Below, piece by piece: positions 29,786-39,014 of a stretch of DNA of 64,000 nt. Source of the DNA: Agromyces allii (lineage in GTDB: Bacteria > Actinomycetota > Actinomycetes > Actinomycetales > Microbacteriaceae). The stretch covers positions 248,001-312,000 of the forward strand of contig NZ_WBIN01000002.1 in NCBI RefSeq assembly GCF_009749385.1, read 5' to 3'. The position numbers and the translations under genes are program-made. The notes under the pieces are model-generated. The model was not told where the DNA came from. It did not search any database and worked only from the letters and a program-made list of their open reading frames with translations. How positions within the stretch are numbered: the first letter of the stretch is position 1; each line of letters opens with the position of its first letter.

Positions 29786-30961
29786 ATGCGCACCCGGCTC
29801 ATCCTCGGCACCGCGGCGGTGCTCGCGATCTCGCTCCTCTCCGGATGCTCAGGCGCGGCGCCCGCGGCCGAATCGACCCCGACGTCGACCCCGAGCCCGT
29901 CGGCGACACCCACACCGACGCCCGTCGATCCGATCGCCGCCTTCGTCGAATCGCGGATGTCGCAGATGGCCGTCGAGCAGAAGGCCGCCGCGCTGCTCAT
30001 GCTGCACGCGCCGGGCGTCGACCCGGCCCCGCTCCGCGCCTACGTCGACCAGGGCGCATCCGGCCTCATCCTCATGGGCGACAACGTGCCGGCCACGCCC
30101 GAGGAGCTCTCCGCGCTCGTCGCCGGCGCCCAGGTCGATGCCGAGTTGCCGGCACTCGTCGCGATCGACGAGGAGGGCGGCGACGTGCAGCGTCTCCCGT
30201 GGGACGCCGCGCCCGGCGCCGAGACGTTGCGGGCCGAGCCGGCGGCCGCCACGACCGACGCCTTCGCGGCGCGCGCGGCCACCCTCGAGGCATCCGGCGT
30301 GAACCTGAACTTCGGCATCGTGGCGGATGTCACCGACGACCCCGACTCGTTCATCGCGTCGCGCGTGCTCGGCACCGACCCGGCTGCTGCCGGGGAGCGG
30401 GTCGCCGCGGCTGTCGACGGCGAGCACGGCACCGTGTACAGCACGCTGAAGCACTTCCCCGGACACGGCGCCGCGCCCGGCGACTCGCACTCGAGCGTGC
30501 CGAGCGCGCCCCTGACCCTCGACGAGTGGCGGGCGGGCCCGGCGATCCCGTTCCGGAGCGGCATCGACGCGGGCGCCGAACTCGTGATGACGGGACACCT
30601 CGCCTATCCGGCGGTCGACGCGCTTCCCGCGTCGCTCTCACCCGAATGGCACCGGATCCTGCGCGAGGATCTCGGCTTCGAGGGCGTCGTCGTGACCGAC
30701 GACATGCTCATGCTGGCGGACAACGGGCTGCCCGAGTACGCCGACCCGAACGAGAACGCGGTGCGAGCGGTGGCATCGGGCGCGGACCTGCTGCTCTACG
30801 TGCTGCCGGCCGACCCCGCCGATGCCGGAATCTCGGTCGACGGGCTCGTGGGCGCGATCGCCGCGGCCGTGTCCTCGGGGCGCATTCCGCAGGCCCGACT
30901 CGACGATGCCGTCGAGCGCGTGCTCACGCTTCGACGCGAGCTCGTCGAAGAAAGTTCCTGA
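29786..30961 (+). CDS. Family 3 glycoside hydrolase lipoprotein (NagZ-like)
   Basis: Probable beta-N-acetylhexosaminidase acting on peptidoglycan fragments outside the membrane. The 391-residue precursor has a lipoprotein signal (LAISLLSGC) and a Thr/Pro-rich linker, then a GH3 barrel: VAIDEEGGDVQRL, KHFPGHGAAPGDSHSS at 222-237 with the NagZ-type catalytic His loop, and the nucleophile VVTDDMLM with Asp305. It lacks the second domain of larger GH3 enzymes. TAGACT lies 7 nt before the ATG, so the transcript is probably leaderless. It neighbours another cell-wall enzyme on the opposite strand. Confidence 0.9.
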   Translation: MRTRLILGTAAVLAISLLSGCSGAAPAAESTPTSTPSPSATPTPTPVDPIAAFVESRMSQMAVEQKAAALLMLHAPGVDPAPLRAYVDQGASGLILMGDNVPATPEELSALVAGAQVDAELPALVAIDEEGGDVQRLPWDAAPGAETLRAEPAAATTDAFAARAATLEASGVNLNFGIVADVTDDPDSFIASRVLGTDPAAAGERVAAAVDGEHGTVYSTLKHFPGHGAAPGDSHSSVPSAPLTLDEWRAGPAIPFRSGIDAGAELVMTGHLAYPAVDALPASLSPEWHRILREDLGFEGVVVTDDMLMLADNGLPEYADPNENAVRAVASGADLLLYVLPADPADAGISVDGLVGAIAAAVSSGRIPQARLDDAVERVLTLRRELVEESS

Positions 30962-31044
30962 ATCTCGGAATACCTCCGGATTTACATGCGTTCGCATTGA
31001 TGTGGCGCGCATGCCACGTCGACATCGAATACGGAGAACCGCAC

Positions 31045-31608
31045 ATGACGAACACCGCCACCGGCATCGAGATCCCCGGCTACCGCACCGGCACCTGGAT
31101 CATCGACCCCACCCACAGCGAGGTCGCCTTCAGCATCCGACACCTCATGATCAGCAAGGTCAAGGGCAAGTTCGAGCGCTTCGACGCAACCTTCGTGACC
31201 GCTGAGAACCCCCTCGACTCGACCGTCACGGCGACCGCCGAGGTCGCCTCGGTCAACACGAACGAGCCGAACCGCGACGCGCACCTGCGCACCGGCGACT
31301 TCTTCGAGGCCGAGACCCACCCGACGATCTCGTTCGTCTCGACCGGCGTTCGCCTCGAGGACGGCGACTTCAAGGTCGACGGCGATCTCACCATCCGCGG
31401 CATCACCAAGCCCGTCACCTTCGACTTCGAGTTCGGCGGCTTCGGCGGCGACCCCTACGGCAACTACAAGGCCGGCGCCGCAGCGAAGACCGTCATCAAC
31501 CGCGAGGACTTCGGCCTGCACTACAACGCGGCCCTCGAGACCGGCGGCGTGCTGCTCGGCGACAAGGTCACCATCACGCTCGAACTGCAGGCGGCCCTGC
31601 AGCAGTAA
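31045..31608 (+). CDS. YceI family protein
   Basis: Lipocalin-like protein of 187 residues expected to bind a polyisoprenoid or similar lipid. It starts near GYRTGTWIIDPTHSEVAFSI and has VKGKFERFDATF, FEAETHPTISFVSTGV and GDLTIRGITKPVTFDFEF, all classic YceI. There is no signal peptide, so unlike Escherichia coli YceI it should be cytoplasmic. GGAG lies 8 nt upstream of the ATG. The short upstream gap holds inverted repeats (ATGCGTTCGCAT) that might be an operator. Confidence 0.95.
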   Translation: MTNTATGIEIPGYRTGTWIIDPTHSEVAFSIRHLMISKVKGKFERFDATFVTAENPLDSTVTATAEVASVNTNEPNRDAHLRTGDFFEAETHPTISFVSTGVRLEDGDFKVDGDLTIRGITKPVTFDFEFGGFGGDPYGNYKAGAAAKTVINREDFGLHYNAALETGGVLLGDKVTITLELQAALQQ

Positions 31609-31630
31609 GGCGCGCTGCGCCGTTCACGAG

Positions 31631-31657
31631 GGGTCGGATGCCGCGGGCATCCGGCCC
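31631..31657. terminator. Hairpin after yceI-like gene
   Basis: Arms 31631-31642 and 31646-31657 form 12 bp (one G-T) around a 3-nt loop, between the convergent YceI and winged-helix genes. Both arms contain GGATGCC/GGCATCC. Confidence 0.7.
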
Positions 31658-31702
31658 TTCGTCATCCTCGGGCATGCAGGGCCGGCCGTCGGCGATGGCG
31701 CG

Positions 31703-32818
31703 TCAGCGGTCGGCCGCCGTGACCTCTCCGAGGCCGGTCGACCAGAACTCGGCCCAGCGCCTGAAGGCCGGCTCGAACTCGTCGAGGGGCGGAGCGCCGC
31801 CGAATCGGGTGACCTCGATCGCCGTCGACCCGCGTCGCTCGGGGGAGCGCCGCCACGTGCCGACGACCTCGCCGTCGGCCACGAGGATCGGCAGGAAGAG
31901 CCCGTTCTTGCCCGGGACGACGCGTGCAGCATCGTCGACCGAACACGACGCCGTGCGATCGCCGTAGCCGAGGAAGAACTCGTCGAACGGGGCGAGCACG
32001 TGCCGCGACGCACGCGCCGTCATCGAGGACGCAGCGTCGGCGTCGGCGGCCGCCAGCAACTCGTCGGTCACGGCGACGACCTGATCACCGGCGGCACCCA
32101 CCGCGGCTCTGGCCTGCGTGAGCGTGAGGCCGGTCCACCACGCGAAGTCCCGCGCCGTGGCCGGGCCGTGTCCGCGTAGATAGCCCGTGAGCAGCCTCGC
32201 CAGCGTCTCGTCGGGGTCGGCGGGCTCGTCGGCCCGTGCAGGAGACCATTCGTCGAGCAGTGCGATCCGCTGCCTGGCCCTCGTGTCGACCGGCCCGCAG
32301 CAGAGCACGCCCTCGACGGCGAGGCGCCAGATCAGGTGGTAGCCGCGCTGACCGGCGATCGGGATGCCGGCGGCGCCCCATGCCGCCTGCAGCTCGTCGC
32401 GAGAGGCCGATCGGCCGCCCTCGAGCTCGTGGATCGTCACCGCTCGCGCGTGTGCGTGCACGTCGTCGTCGATGCCCTCGTCGCGATGGACCTTCGCCGC
32501 CCGCTGCATGAGCCGCGCCGCGGTCAGCCGCAGGATCGGCCGCAGCATGCCGGGATCGACGAAGTGCAGGGTGCCGCGCATCGGCCACGACCGCAGCAGC
32601 GTGCGGTCGTCGATCGCGGCGTCGATCGTCGCCTCGAGAGAACCGGGAACGCGGGCGCCGAGCACCCACTTCGCCGCAGCCAGGTCTTGCGCCTGCACGC
32701 ACACCAGCCGCTCGACGGCGTCTCGCGGTGACGACAGCCCGCCGACGAGACCCTGGGCGGCGAGGCGTGCGGCCCTGAGCTCCACGATCGATGGGTCGGC
32801 CGCGGCATCCGTCGTCAT
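31703..32818 (-). CDS. Winged-helix DNA-binding domain protein (HTH_42 family)
   Basis: Protein of 371 residues of the HTH_42/YcaQ-AlkZ superfamily; characterised relatives are DNA glycosylases that unhook interstrand crosslinks or alkylated bases. It starts LRAARLAAQGLVG, with LVCVQAQDLAAAKWVLGAR and SWPMRGTLHFVDPG (the QxQ-like site of AlkZ is QAQD here), and ends with APFDEFFLGYGDR and WRRSPERRGSTAIEVTRFGG. CAGACT 6 nt before ATG 32818 suggests a leaderless start; ATG 32836 is an alternative. Repair activity is inference. Confidence 0.85.
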   Translation of the reverse strand: MTTDAAADPSIVELRAARLAAQGLVGGLSSPRDAVERLVCVQAQDLAAAKWVLGARVPGSLEATIDAAIDDRTLLRSWPMRGTLHFVDPGMLRPILRLTAARLMQRAAKVHRDEGIDDDVHAHARAVTIHELEGGRSASRDELQAAWGAAGIPIAGQRGYHLIWRLAVEGVLCCGPVDTRARQRIALLDEWSPARADEPADPDETLARLLTGYLRGHGPATARDFAWWTGLTLTQARAAVGAAGDQVVAVTDELLAAADADAASSMTARASRHVLAPFDEFFLGYGDRTASCSVDDAARVVPGKNGLFLPILVADGEVVGTWRRSPERRGSTAIEVTRFGGAPPLDEFEPAFRRWAEFWSTGLGEVTAADR

Positions 32819-32969
32819 GGTGCGAGTCTGGTGCATGTCGGGTGACCGGCGCATGCTGCGAGTCTGCCGCGCCCCGCCGACATCGGCGCGACGGTCGCCC
32901 CGTGAACGATAGACTGGGCGGCTGTGCCACGTCGGCACGATCCCACCCCACACCTGCCGGAGGCTCCCT

Positions 32970-34568
32970 GTGCTCGCCGTTCACGATCTCGAGATCCGCG
33001 TCGGCGCACGCGTCCTGATGGAGCACGTGAACTTCCGCGTCTCCGACGGCGACAAGATCGGCCTCGTCGGCCGCAACGGCGCCGGCAAGACGACGCTCAC
33101 GAAGACGCTCGCCGGCGAGACGCTGCCGACCGACGGCCGCATCGACCGCTCCGGCGAGATCGGCTACCTTCCGCAGGACCCCCGCTCGGGCGACCCCGAG
33201 ATGCTCGCCCGCACGCGCATCCTCGACGCGCGCGGGCTCGGTTCGATCGTGCTCGACATGCACCAGGCATCGATCGACATGGGCAGCGACGACCCCGTCA
33301 TCGCCGAGAAGGCGATGAAGAAGTACGGCAACCTCACCGACCGCTTCAACGCGCTCGGCGGGTACGCAGCCGAGGCCGAGGCCGCGTCGATCGCCTCGAA
33401 CCTGAACCTGCCCGATCGCATCCTCGACCAGCCGCTGAAGACCCTCTCCGGCGGGCAGCGCCGTCGCATCGAGCTTGCGCGCATCCTGTTCTCCGACGCT
33501 GGCACGATGATCCTCGACGAGCCCACGAACCACCTCGACGCCGACTCGGTCGTCTGGCTCCGAGAGTTCCTGAAGGGCTACAAGGGCGGCGTCATCGTCA
33601 TCTCGCACGACGTCGTGCTCGTCGACGAGGTCGTCAACCGCGTGTTCTACCTCGACGCGAACCGTTCGGTCATCGACATCTACAACATGGGCTGGAAGCA
33701 CTACCAGCGCCAGCGGGCCGCCGACGAGGAGCGCCGCAAGAAGGAGCGCGCCAACGCCGAGAAGAAGGCCGGCGTGCTGCAGATGCAGGCCGCCCGCTTC
33801 GGCGCGAAGGCCTCGAAGGCCGCGGCCGCGCACCAGATGGTCGCGCGCGCCGAGAAGCTGCTCGCGGGCCTCGACGAGGTGCGCGCCGTCGACCGGGTGG
33901 CCAAGCTCCGGTTCCCGACGCCCGCGCCCTGCGGCCGCACGCCCATCACCGCGAGCGACCTGTCGAAGAGCTACGGCTCGCTCGAGATCTTCACGGCCGT
34001 CGACCTCGCGATCGACCGCGGCTCGAAGGTCGTCATCATCGGGTTCAACGGTGCGGGCAAGACCACCCTGCTCCGCATCCTCGCGGGCGTCGACCAGCCC
34101 GACACGGGCACGGTCGAGGCCGGGCACGGCCTGCGAGTGGGCTATTACGCCCAGGAGCACGAGACCATCGACGTCAAGCGCAGCGTGCTCGAGAACATGG
34201 TGAGCTCGTCGCCGAACCTCACCGAGACCGAGGCGCGCAAGGTGCTCGGCTCGTTCCTCTTCACGGGCGACGACGTGCACAAGGCCGCCGGCGTGCTCTC
34301 GGGCGGCGAGAAGACGCGACTCGCCCTCGCGATGATCGTCGTCTCAGGCGCGAACGTCCTGCTCCTCGACGAGCCCACGAACAACCTCGACCCCGCCAGC
34401 CGCGCCGAGATCCTCGACGCGCTCGCGCACTACGAGGGCTCGGTCGTGCTCGTCTCGCACGACCCCGGCGCGGTCGAGGCGCTGAACCCCGAGCGCGTGC
34501 TCATCATGCCCGACGGCACCGAAGACCACTGGAGCGCCGACTACCAGGAGCTCATCGAGCTGGCTTAG
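32970..34568 (+). CDS. ABC-F family ATPase
   Basis: Soluble ribosome-associated ATPase of 532 residues with two ABC domains and no membrane part. Domain 1 has GRNGAGKTTLTK and LSGGQRRRIELARIL; domain 2 has GFNGAGKTTLLRIL and LSGGEKTRLALAM. Both Walker B segments read LDEPTNHLD/LDEPTNNLD. A basic coiled linker (EERRKKERANAEKKAGVL) between them is the P-site tRNA interaction motif region. The C-terminal arm is short. It starts with GTG 32970 after CCGGAGG. A role in translation or low-level antibiotic protection is inferred from the family. Confidence 0.93.
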   Translation: MLAVHDLEIRVGARVLMEHVNFRVSDGDKIGLVGRNGAGKTTLTKTLAGETLPTDGRIDRSGEIGYLPQDPRSGDPEMLARTRILDARGLGSIVLDMHQASIDMGSDDPVIAEKAMKKYGNLTDRFNALGGYAAEAEAASIASNLNLPDRILDQPLKTLSGGQRRRIELARILFSDAGTMILDEPTNHLDADSVVWLREFLKGYKGGVIVISHDVVLVDEVVNRVFYLDANRSVIDIYNMGWKHYQRQRAADEERRKKERANAEKKAGVLQMQAARFGAKASKAAAAHQMVARAEKLLAGLDEVRAVDRVAKLRFPTPAPCGRTPITASDLSKSYGSLEIFTAVDLAIDRGSKVVIIGFNGAGKTTLLRILAGVDQPDTGTVEAGHGLRVGYYAQEHETIDVKRSVLENMVSSSPNLTETEARKVLGSFLFTGDDVHKAAGVLSGGEKTRLALAMIVVSGANVLLLDEPTNNLDPASRAEILDALAHYEGSVVLVSHDPGAVEALNPERVLIMPDGTEDHWSADYQELIELA

Positions 34569-35425
34569 CGCCGATCCAGCACGCCGTCCTCGAGATCGGC
34601 GTCGGAGTCGCGCCGCTGCGTGCGGTTCACCTGCCGCTGCACGGGGCGTCGACGGTCGGGCAGCACTCCGGATGCCTCGGCGATCGCCTTGCGTTCCCGG
34701 TTCGCCGCCCAGGCGAGGCCGATGAACCCCATGATCGCGAACACGAACCACTGCAACGCGTACGACAGGTGGGGGCCCTCGTCGCGGAGGGGTCGGGTCG
34801 CGGCGATCGGCGGCTCCGCGGCATCCGCCCCGGACTGGATCAACAGGCCGTATGCACCCGTGAAGGTCGGTTCGTCGAGCCTCCCGGCGAGTTCGTCGAG
34901 GTCGATCGTGGCGAACTCGTCGCCGGCGGAGGTGCGGCCGTTGATCTGACCTTCACCCGCCTTCAGGCGGGCCTCGACGTCGACGGGTCCGGCCGGGGGA
35001 GCGGCGTACTCGCTCGGCCGGCCGTCGGAGCCCTGCGCGACCCATCCGCGATCGACGACGAACACCGTTCCGTCGTCGAGCAGCATGGGCGTCAGCACCT
35101 CGAAGCCGGCGCCGCCCTGGCCGGGTCGGTTGCGCACGACGACCTCCTCGTCGAGGAGGTATTCGCCGGAAAGCGCGACGACCTGCCAGCGCTGGTCGAC
35201 GTCGAAGCCGTCGAGCTCGGGCAGTGCGTCGGAGACGGGGATCGCCTGCGCGTCGTAGTTCGCGTCGATGCGGGCGATCTCGGCGCGGGCCTCCGCCCGG
35301 CGGGCGAACTGCCACATGCCGAGCGCGCAGCACACGAGCGCGAACACCACGACGATGGCGAGGTAGCCCGCCCAGCGTCGGGATCTCAGGAACGACCAGT
35401 CGTTCGCGAACGGGCGCCCGCTCAC
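34565..35425 (-). CDS. SURF1 family cytochrome oxidase assembly protein
   Basis: Membrane protein of 286 residues that helps insert haem into cytochrome c oxidase. Two helices flank an extracytoplasmic domain: AGYLAIVVVFALVCCALGMW near the N-terminus and SYALQWFVFAIMGFIGLAW near the C-terminus. Between them are VVVRNRPGQGGAGFEVLTP and VFVVDRGWVAQG, the typical SURF1 signatures. The start is GTG 35425 in a GTGA overlap with the upstream zinc-protein gene. The stop overlaps the ABC-F stop region on the other strand by 4 bp. Confidence 0.92.
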   Translation of the reverse strand: MSGRPFANDWSFLRSRRWAGYLAIVVVFALVCCALGMWQFARRAEARAEIARIDANYDAQAIPVSDALPELDGFDVDQRWQVVALSGEYLLDEEVVVRNRPGQGGAGFEVLTPMLLDDGTVFVVDRGWVAQGSDGRPSEYAAPPAGPVDVEARLKAGEGQINGRTSAGDEFATIDLDELAGRLDEPTFTGAYGLLIQSGADAAEPPIAATRPLRDEGPHLSYALQWFVFAIMGFIGLAWAANRERKAIAEASGVLPDRRRPVQRQVNRTQRRDSDADLEDGVLDRR

Positions 35426-35661
35426 GAGTCGACCTCGGCCGCGTCGTCGAGGGATCCGGCGAACTCGGCGACACGCACCGGGAAGGAGCGGGCCTCGAGG
35501 AACCCGCGCAGGTACTCGACATGCTCCTCGCACGCGAGCCAGGTCTTCCAGCGGTCGCCGGTGTGGATGCGGGGGTTCTGCCAGTCGATGCGCCACGCGG
35601 CGGCCTCCTGGCAGCCGGCGCGCGAGCAGACCGCGCCGTCGGGCGCCAGGCCGCCGATCAC
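35422..35661 (-). CDS. Small putative zinc-binding protein
   Basis: Protein of 79 residues with CSRAGCQEAAAWRIDWQNPR followed by CEEHVEYLRGFL. The spacing C-x4-C ... C-x2-H looks like one zinc site. Related short proteins of unknown function are widespread in actinobacteria; some are labelled acetone carboxylase by mistake. GTG 35661 overlaps the DUF3099 stop and its own stop overlaps the SURF1 start, so three genes form one coupled operon. A role in cytochrome oxidase biogenesis is a guess from position. Confidence 0.78.
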   Translation of the reverse strand: MIGGLAPDGAVCSRAGCQEAAAWRIDWQNPRIHTGDRWKTWLACEEHVEYLRGFLEARSFPVRVAEFAGSLDDAAEVDS

Positions 35662-36020
35662 GCGGCGTTCCGATCGTCGTCGTCGCGCGGCATCCGCTCG
35701 GATTCGCCGTTGCTCGCGTCGCCCGTCGTCGGGGGCGCACCCGCGCCCGTTGCCGACGCCTGACCCGCGACGGGCACGACGGTGCCGGGCCGCTCGACCG
35801 CACCCCCGAGACCGGAGCCGCCGACGTTCGCGATGACGACCGCGATGTACGGGAGCACGATCGCGCCCACGGCGCAGACCGCGAGCCACCACCCCTGCAC
35901 GAAGAGCATCGCGAGGATGCAGAGCAGCCTGATCGCCATGGCGATCGAGTACTTGATCATGCGCGAACGCCGCTCCGCCTCGGGGGAGGGCGGCAGACTC
36001 GTGATCGATTGCTGCTTCAT
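35658..36020 (-). CDS. DUF3099 membrane protein
   Basis: Membrane protein of 120 residues, function unknown. It starts MKQQSITSLPPSPEAERRSR, the DUF3099 signature, followed by two helices (IKYSIAMAIRLLCILAMLFV and WWLAVCAVGAIVLPYIAVVI) and a disordered acidic tail. ATG 36020 is preferred to the TTG 3 nt upstream. It heads the DUF3099-zinc protein-SURF1 operon; TAGGCT about 45 nt upstream is a possible -10. Confidence 0.88.
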   Translation of the reverse strand: MKQQSITSLPPSPEAERRSRMIKYSIAMAIRLLCILAMLFVQGWWLAVCAVGAIVLPYIAVVIANVGGSGLGGAVERPGTVVPVAGQASATGAGAPPTTGDASNGESERMPRDDDDRNAA

Positions 36021-36230
36021 CAACGTCGTCGCAGTTCGGTGCGGCGCTCCTCTGCCTCAAGCCTACGTCTCCTGCGCCGCGGCGGCGTTCCCCGAGAGCC
36101 GTTCGGCACCGGCTCCGACCGAGCGGATGCCGCGGGCCGGCGCCGTGCGAACCCGGCGCGGCATGCCGGCCTCACTATGCTGAGACAGGCTCGTGTCGAG
36201 CCGAAGATCCCTCGTGAATGGAGTCACCGC

Positions 36231-36941
36231 ATGACCACGCCCCGCACCGTCCTCGTCACCGGCGGAAACCGCGGCATCGGCTTCGCCATCGCCCGCGAGT
36301 TCGTCGCCCAGGGGCACCGCGTCGCCGTCACCGCCCGTTCGGGCGAGGGCCCCGAGGGAACGCTGACCGTGCGCGCCGACGTGACCGACGCCGCATCCGT
36401 CGACCGCGCCTTCGGCGAGATCGAGGCCGCGCTCGGCCCGGTCGAGGTGGTCGTCGCGAATGCCGGCATCACGCGCGACATGCTGCTGCTGCGCATGAGC
36501 GAAGAGGACTTCACGAGCGTCATCGACACGAACCTGACAGGCTCGTTCCGCGTGGTCAAGCGCGCATCGAAGGGCATGCTCAAGGCGCGCTTCGGTCGGG
36601 TCGTGTTCATCTCGAGCGTGGTCGGCCTCTACGGGTCGCCCGGCCAGATCAACTACTCCGCCTCGAAGGCGGCACTCGTCGGAATGGCCCGCTCGCTCAC
36701 CCGAGAGCTGGGCGCCCGCAACATCACGGCGAACGTCGTCGCACCCGGCTTCATCGAGACCGACATGACCGACGAGCTGCCCGAGGCCCAGCAGGCCGAG
36801 TACAAGAAGAACATCCCGCTCGGCCGCTTCGCCTCGCCCGACGAGGTGGCGCGCGTCGTCGCGTGGCTCGCGGGCGACGACGCCGGCTACATCTCGGGTG
36901 CCGTCATCCCCGTCGACGGCGGTCTCGGCATGGGGCACTGA
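36231..36941 (+). CDS. fabG: 3-oxoacyl-ACP reductase-like SDR
   Basis: NADPH-dependent short-chain dehydrogenase of 236 residues, likely in fatty-acid elongation. It has TGGNRGIGFAIA at 10-21, NAGITRDMLLLRMSEEDF, the catalytic Ser at 128-129 (VVFISSVVG), YSASK with Tyr142 and Lys146, and GFIETDMT. The shortened region after NAG and the NAGITRDMLLLRM text match the mycobacterial MabA/FabG1 subgroup. No inhA-like gene follows, so paralogue assignment is tentative. GGAG precedes the ATG at 36231. Confidence 0.9.
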   Translation: MTTPRTVLVTGGNRGIGFAIAREFVAQGHRVAVTARSGEGPEGTLTVRADVTDAASVDRAFGEIEAALGPVEVVVANAGITRDMLLLRMSEEDFTSVIDTNLTGSFRVVKRASKGMLKARFGRVVFISSVVGLYGSPGQINYSASKAALVGMARSLTRELGARNITANVVAPGFIETDMTDELPEAQQAEYKKNIPLGRFASPDEVARVVAWLAGDDAGYISGAVIPVDGGLGMGH

Positions 36942-36957
36942 CCGCAGCCCTGCTGCA

Positions 36958-37005
36958 ACGGCGAAGGCCGCGGCGCACCGACCCGGTGCCCGCGGCCTTC
37001 GCCGT
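36958..37005. terminator. Hairpin between fabG and serB
   Basis: Arms 36958-36973 and 36990-37005 pair perfectly over 16 bp, with a further 5-bp inner stem after a bulged C. It separates two convergent genes. Confidence 0.85.
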
Positions 37006-37022
37006 CTCACGAGTTCGCGATC

Positions 37023-37685
37023 TCAGCCGCGCAGGCCGAGCAGTGCGAGCGCCTGCGAGAGGTCGGGTGTCGTGATCGCGACATGCGCCTGGGCGCGCAC
37101 GACGGGCTTCGCGCAGAACGCCACCCCGAGCCCGGCCTTCGCCAGCATGCGGAGGTCGTTCGCCCCGTCGCCGATGGCGACCGTGTACTTCAGGGGCACG
37201 GATGCCGCGGCCGCCCACTCCTCGAGCGCGACGGCCTTGGCCTCGGCGTCGACAATCGGGCCGTCGACCCGCCCGGTGAGCCGGCCGTTCTCGAGCTCGA
37301 GGCGGTTCGCGCGGCAGAAGTCGAGCCCGAGTCGCTCGGCGAGCGGATCGAGCAGCTCGTGGAACCCCCCGGAGACGACACCCACGACGCCGCCGGCGGC
37401 GTGCACGCCGTCGATGAGCTCCTGGACGCCGGGCGTCGGCGTCATGCGGGTGCGGGCGTACGCCAGGTCGTCTTCGCCGAGCCCCGCGAGCGTCGCGACG
37501 CGTTCGCGCAGGCTGGCGGCGAAGTCGAGCTCGCCGCGCATGGCTCGCTCGGTCACCTCGGCGACGAGCGGAAGGCTGCCGGCGGCCTCGGCGAGGAGCT
37601 CGATGGCCTCCTCGCGGATGAGCGTGGAGTCGGCGTCGAGCACGACGAGCGGGCCGCCGAAGCGGCCGGGTGCTGCTGCGTTCAC
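37023..37685 (-). CDS. serB: Phosphoserine phosphatase
   Basis: HAD-family enzyme for the last step of serine synthesis. The 220-residue protein has motif [13 protein letters not shown] near 15-26, the SerB cap ([18 protein letters not shown]), [20 protein letters not shown], and motif [22 protein letters not shown]. It lacks the N-terminal ACT domains present in mycobacterial SerB. GTG 37685 overlaps the glgC stop (GTGA), so it is read with glgC, an unusual metabolic pairing. Confidence 0.92.
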   Translation of the reverse strand: MNAAAPGRFGGPLVVLDADSTLIREEAIELLAEAAGSLPLVAEVTERAMRGELDFAASLRERVATLAGLGEDDLAYARTRMTPTPGVQELIDGVHAAGGVVGVVSGGFHELLDPLAERLGLDFCRANRLELENGRLTGRVDGPIVDAEAKAVALEEWAAAASVPLKYTVAIGDGANDLRMLAKAGLGVAFCAKPVVRAQAHVAITTPDLSQALALLGLRG

Positions 37686-38932
37686 GCGCCGGCCGCCCGG
37701 ACCCGCGAGCCCTTGCCGACGACCGTGATGCCACTGTCGGTCACGATGAACCCGCGTGCGAGGTCTTCGGCGCGGTCGACCCCGATGCGGGCACCCGCCT
37801 CGACGACGACCTCCTTGTCGAGGATCGCGCGCTGCACGGTCGCACCGGCGTCGATGCGTGCGCGGTCGAACAGGATCGAGTCGGCGACATGCGCGCCCGA
37901 GCCCACGACCGCCCACGGGCCGAGCACGCTGCGCTCGACATGGGCGCCCGAGATCACGGAGCCGAGCGACACGATCGAGTCGATGACGGTGCCGAGCGTG
38001 CCGCGCGCGTCGCGCGTGAACTTCGCGGGCGGGGAGTTCAGCTGCTGGCTGAAGATCGGCCACTCGCGGTTGTAGAGGTTGAAGACGGGCATCACCGAGA
38101 TGAGGTCCTGGTGCGCCTCGAAGAACGAGTCGATCGTTCCCACGTCGCGCCAGTAGTAGCGGTCGCGGTCGGTCGAACCGGGCACGTCGTTGCGGTTGAG
38201 GTCGTAGACGCCGGCCGCGCCCTGCGCCACGAACGCCGGGATGATGTCGCCGCCCATGTCGTGGCTCGAGTCGGTCAGCTCGCCGTCGCGGAGCACTGCG
38301 TCGATGAGCGCGTCGGCGTTGAACACGTAGTTGCCCATCGAGGCGAGCACCTCGCCGGGGGAGTCGGGCAGCCCCACGGGGTCGGACGGCTTCTCGAGGA
38401 ACCGGTGGATGTGCTCGGGGTTGTTCGGGTCGACCTCGATGACGCCGAACTGGTCGGCGAGCGAGATGGGCTGGCGGATCGCGGCCACGGTCGCCGCCGC
38501 GCCCGACGCGATGTGCGCGTCGATCATCTGGCTGAAGTCCATGCGGTACACGTGGTCGGCGCCGACGACGACGATGATGTCGGGCTGCTCGTCGTAGATG
38601 AGGTTGAGGCTCTGCAGGATCGCGTCGGCGGACCCCGAGAACCACCGCTTGCCGAGCCGCTGCTGCGCGGGCACCGAGGCGACGTAGGAGTTCAGGAGCC
38701 CGCTCATGCGCCAGGTCTGCGAGACGTGGCGGTCGAGGCTGTGCGACTTGTACTGCGTGAGCACGACGATCTGGCGCAGACCCGAGTTCAGCAGGTTCGA
38801 CAGGGCGAAGTCGATGAGTCGGTACTGGCCGCCGAACGGCACCGCGGGCTTCGCCCGGTCTTCGGTGAGGGGCATGAGTCGCTTGCCCTCTCCGCCAGCG
38901 AGAACGATGCCGAATACCTTGCGCGTGACCAT
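37682..38932 (-). CDS. glgC: Glucose-1-phosphate adenylyltransferase
   Basis: Makes ADP-glucose for glycogen. The 416-residue protein has the pyrophosphorylase motif [43 protein letters not shown], and the C-terminal left-handed beta-helix repeats ([20 protein letters not shown]). ATG 38932 is 6 nt after TACAGT on the minus strand, so the mRNA may be leaderless. It is divergent from glgA with 82 bp between starts. Confidence 0.96.
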   Translation of the reverse strand: MVTRKVFGIVLAGGEGKRLMPLTEDRAKPAVPFGGQYRLIDFALSNLLNSGLRQIVVLTQYKSHSLDRHVSQTWRMSGLLNSYVASVPAQQRLGKRWFSGSADAILQSLNLIYDEQPDIIVVVGADHVYRMDFSQMIDAHIASGAAATVAAIRQPISLADQFGVIEVDPNNPEHIHRFLEKPSDPVGLPDSPGEVLASMGNYVFNADALIDAVLRDGELTDSSHDMGGDIIPAFVAQGAAGVYDLNRNDVPGSTDRDRYYWRDVGTIDSFFEAHQDLISVMPVFNLYNREWPIFSQQLNSPPAKFTRDARGTLGTVIDSIVSLGSVISGAHVERSVLGPWAVVGSGAHVADSILFDRARIDAGATVQRAILDKEVVVEAGARIGVDRAEDLARGFIVTDSGITVVGKGSRVRAAGA

Positions 38933-38938
38933 GCCCCA

Positions 38939-39007
38939 ACTGTAGTCAGGAGCGGGCGTCTTGCGGCGTCCGGAGTCCACACATGTCGGATGCCGCTGCG
39001 CTAGCGT
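38939..39007. promoter_or_regulatory. Divergent leaderless-type promoters of glgC and glgA
   Basis: The 82-bp gap has TACAGT (minus strand, 38944-38939) ending 6 nt before the glgC ATG and TAGCGT (39002-39007) ending 7 nt before the glgA ATG. Neither gene has a Shine-Dalgarno site. The -35 regions are not obvious; a shared regulator could bind between the -10 boxes. Confidence 0.5.
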
Positions 39008-39014
39008 GTGCTGC

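Noticed and set aside
32085-34280. A 731-residue minus-strand frame opposite the ABC-F gene
   Set aside because: The plus strand encodes both ABC domains completely; the antisense text has no motif.
37682-38939. A long minus-strand frame of 638 residues reading through glgC into serB
   Set aside because: Only the SerB part is genuine; the rest is glgC read in the wrong frame.
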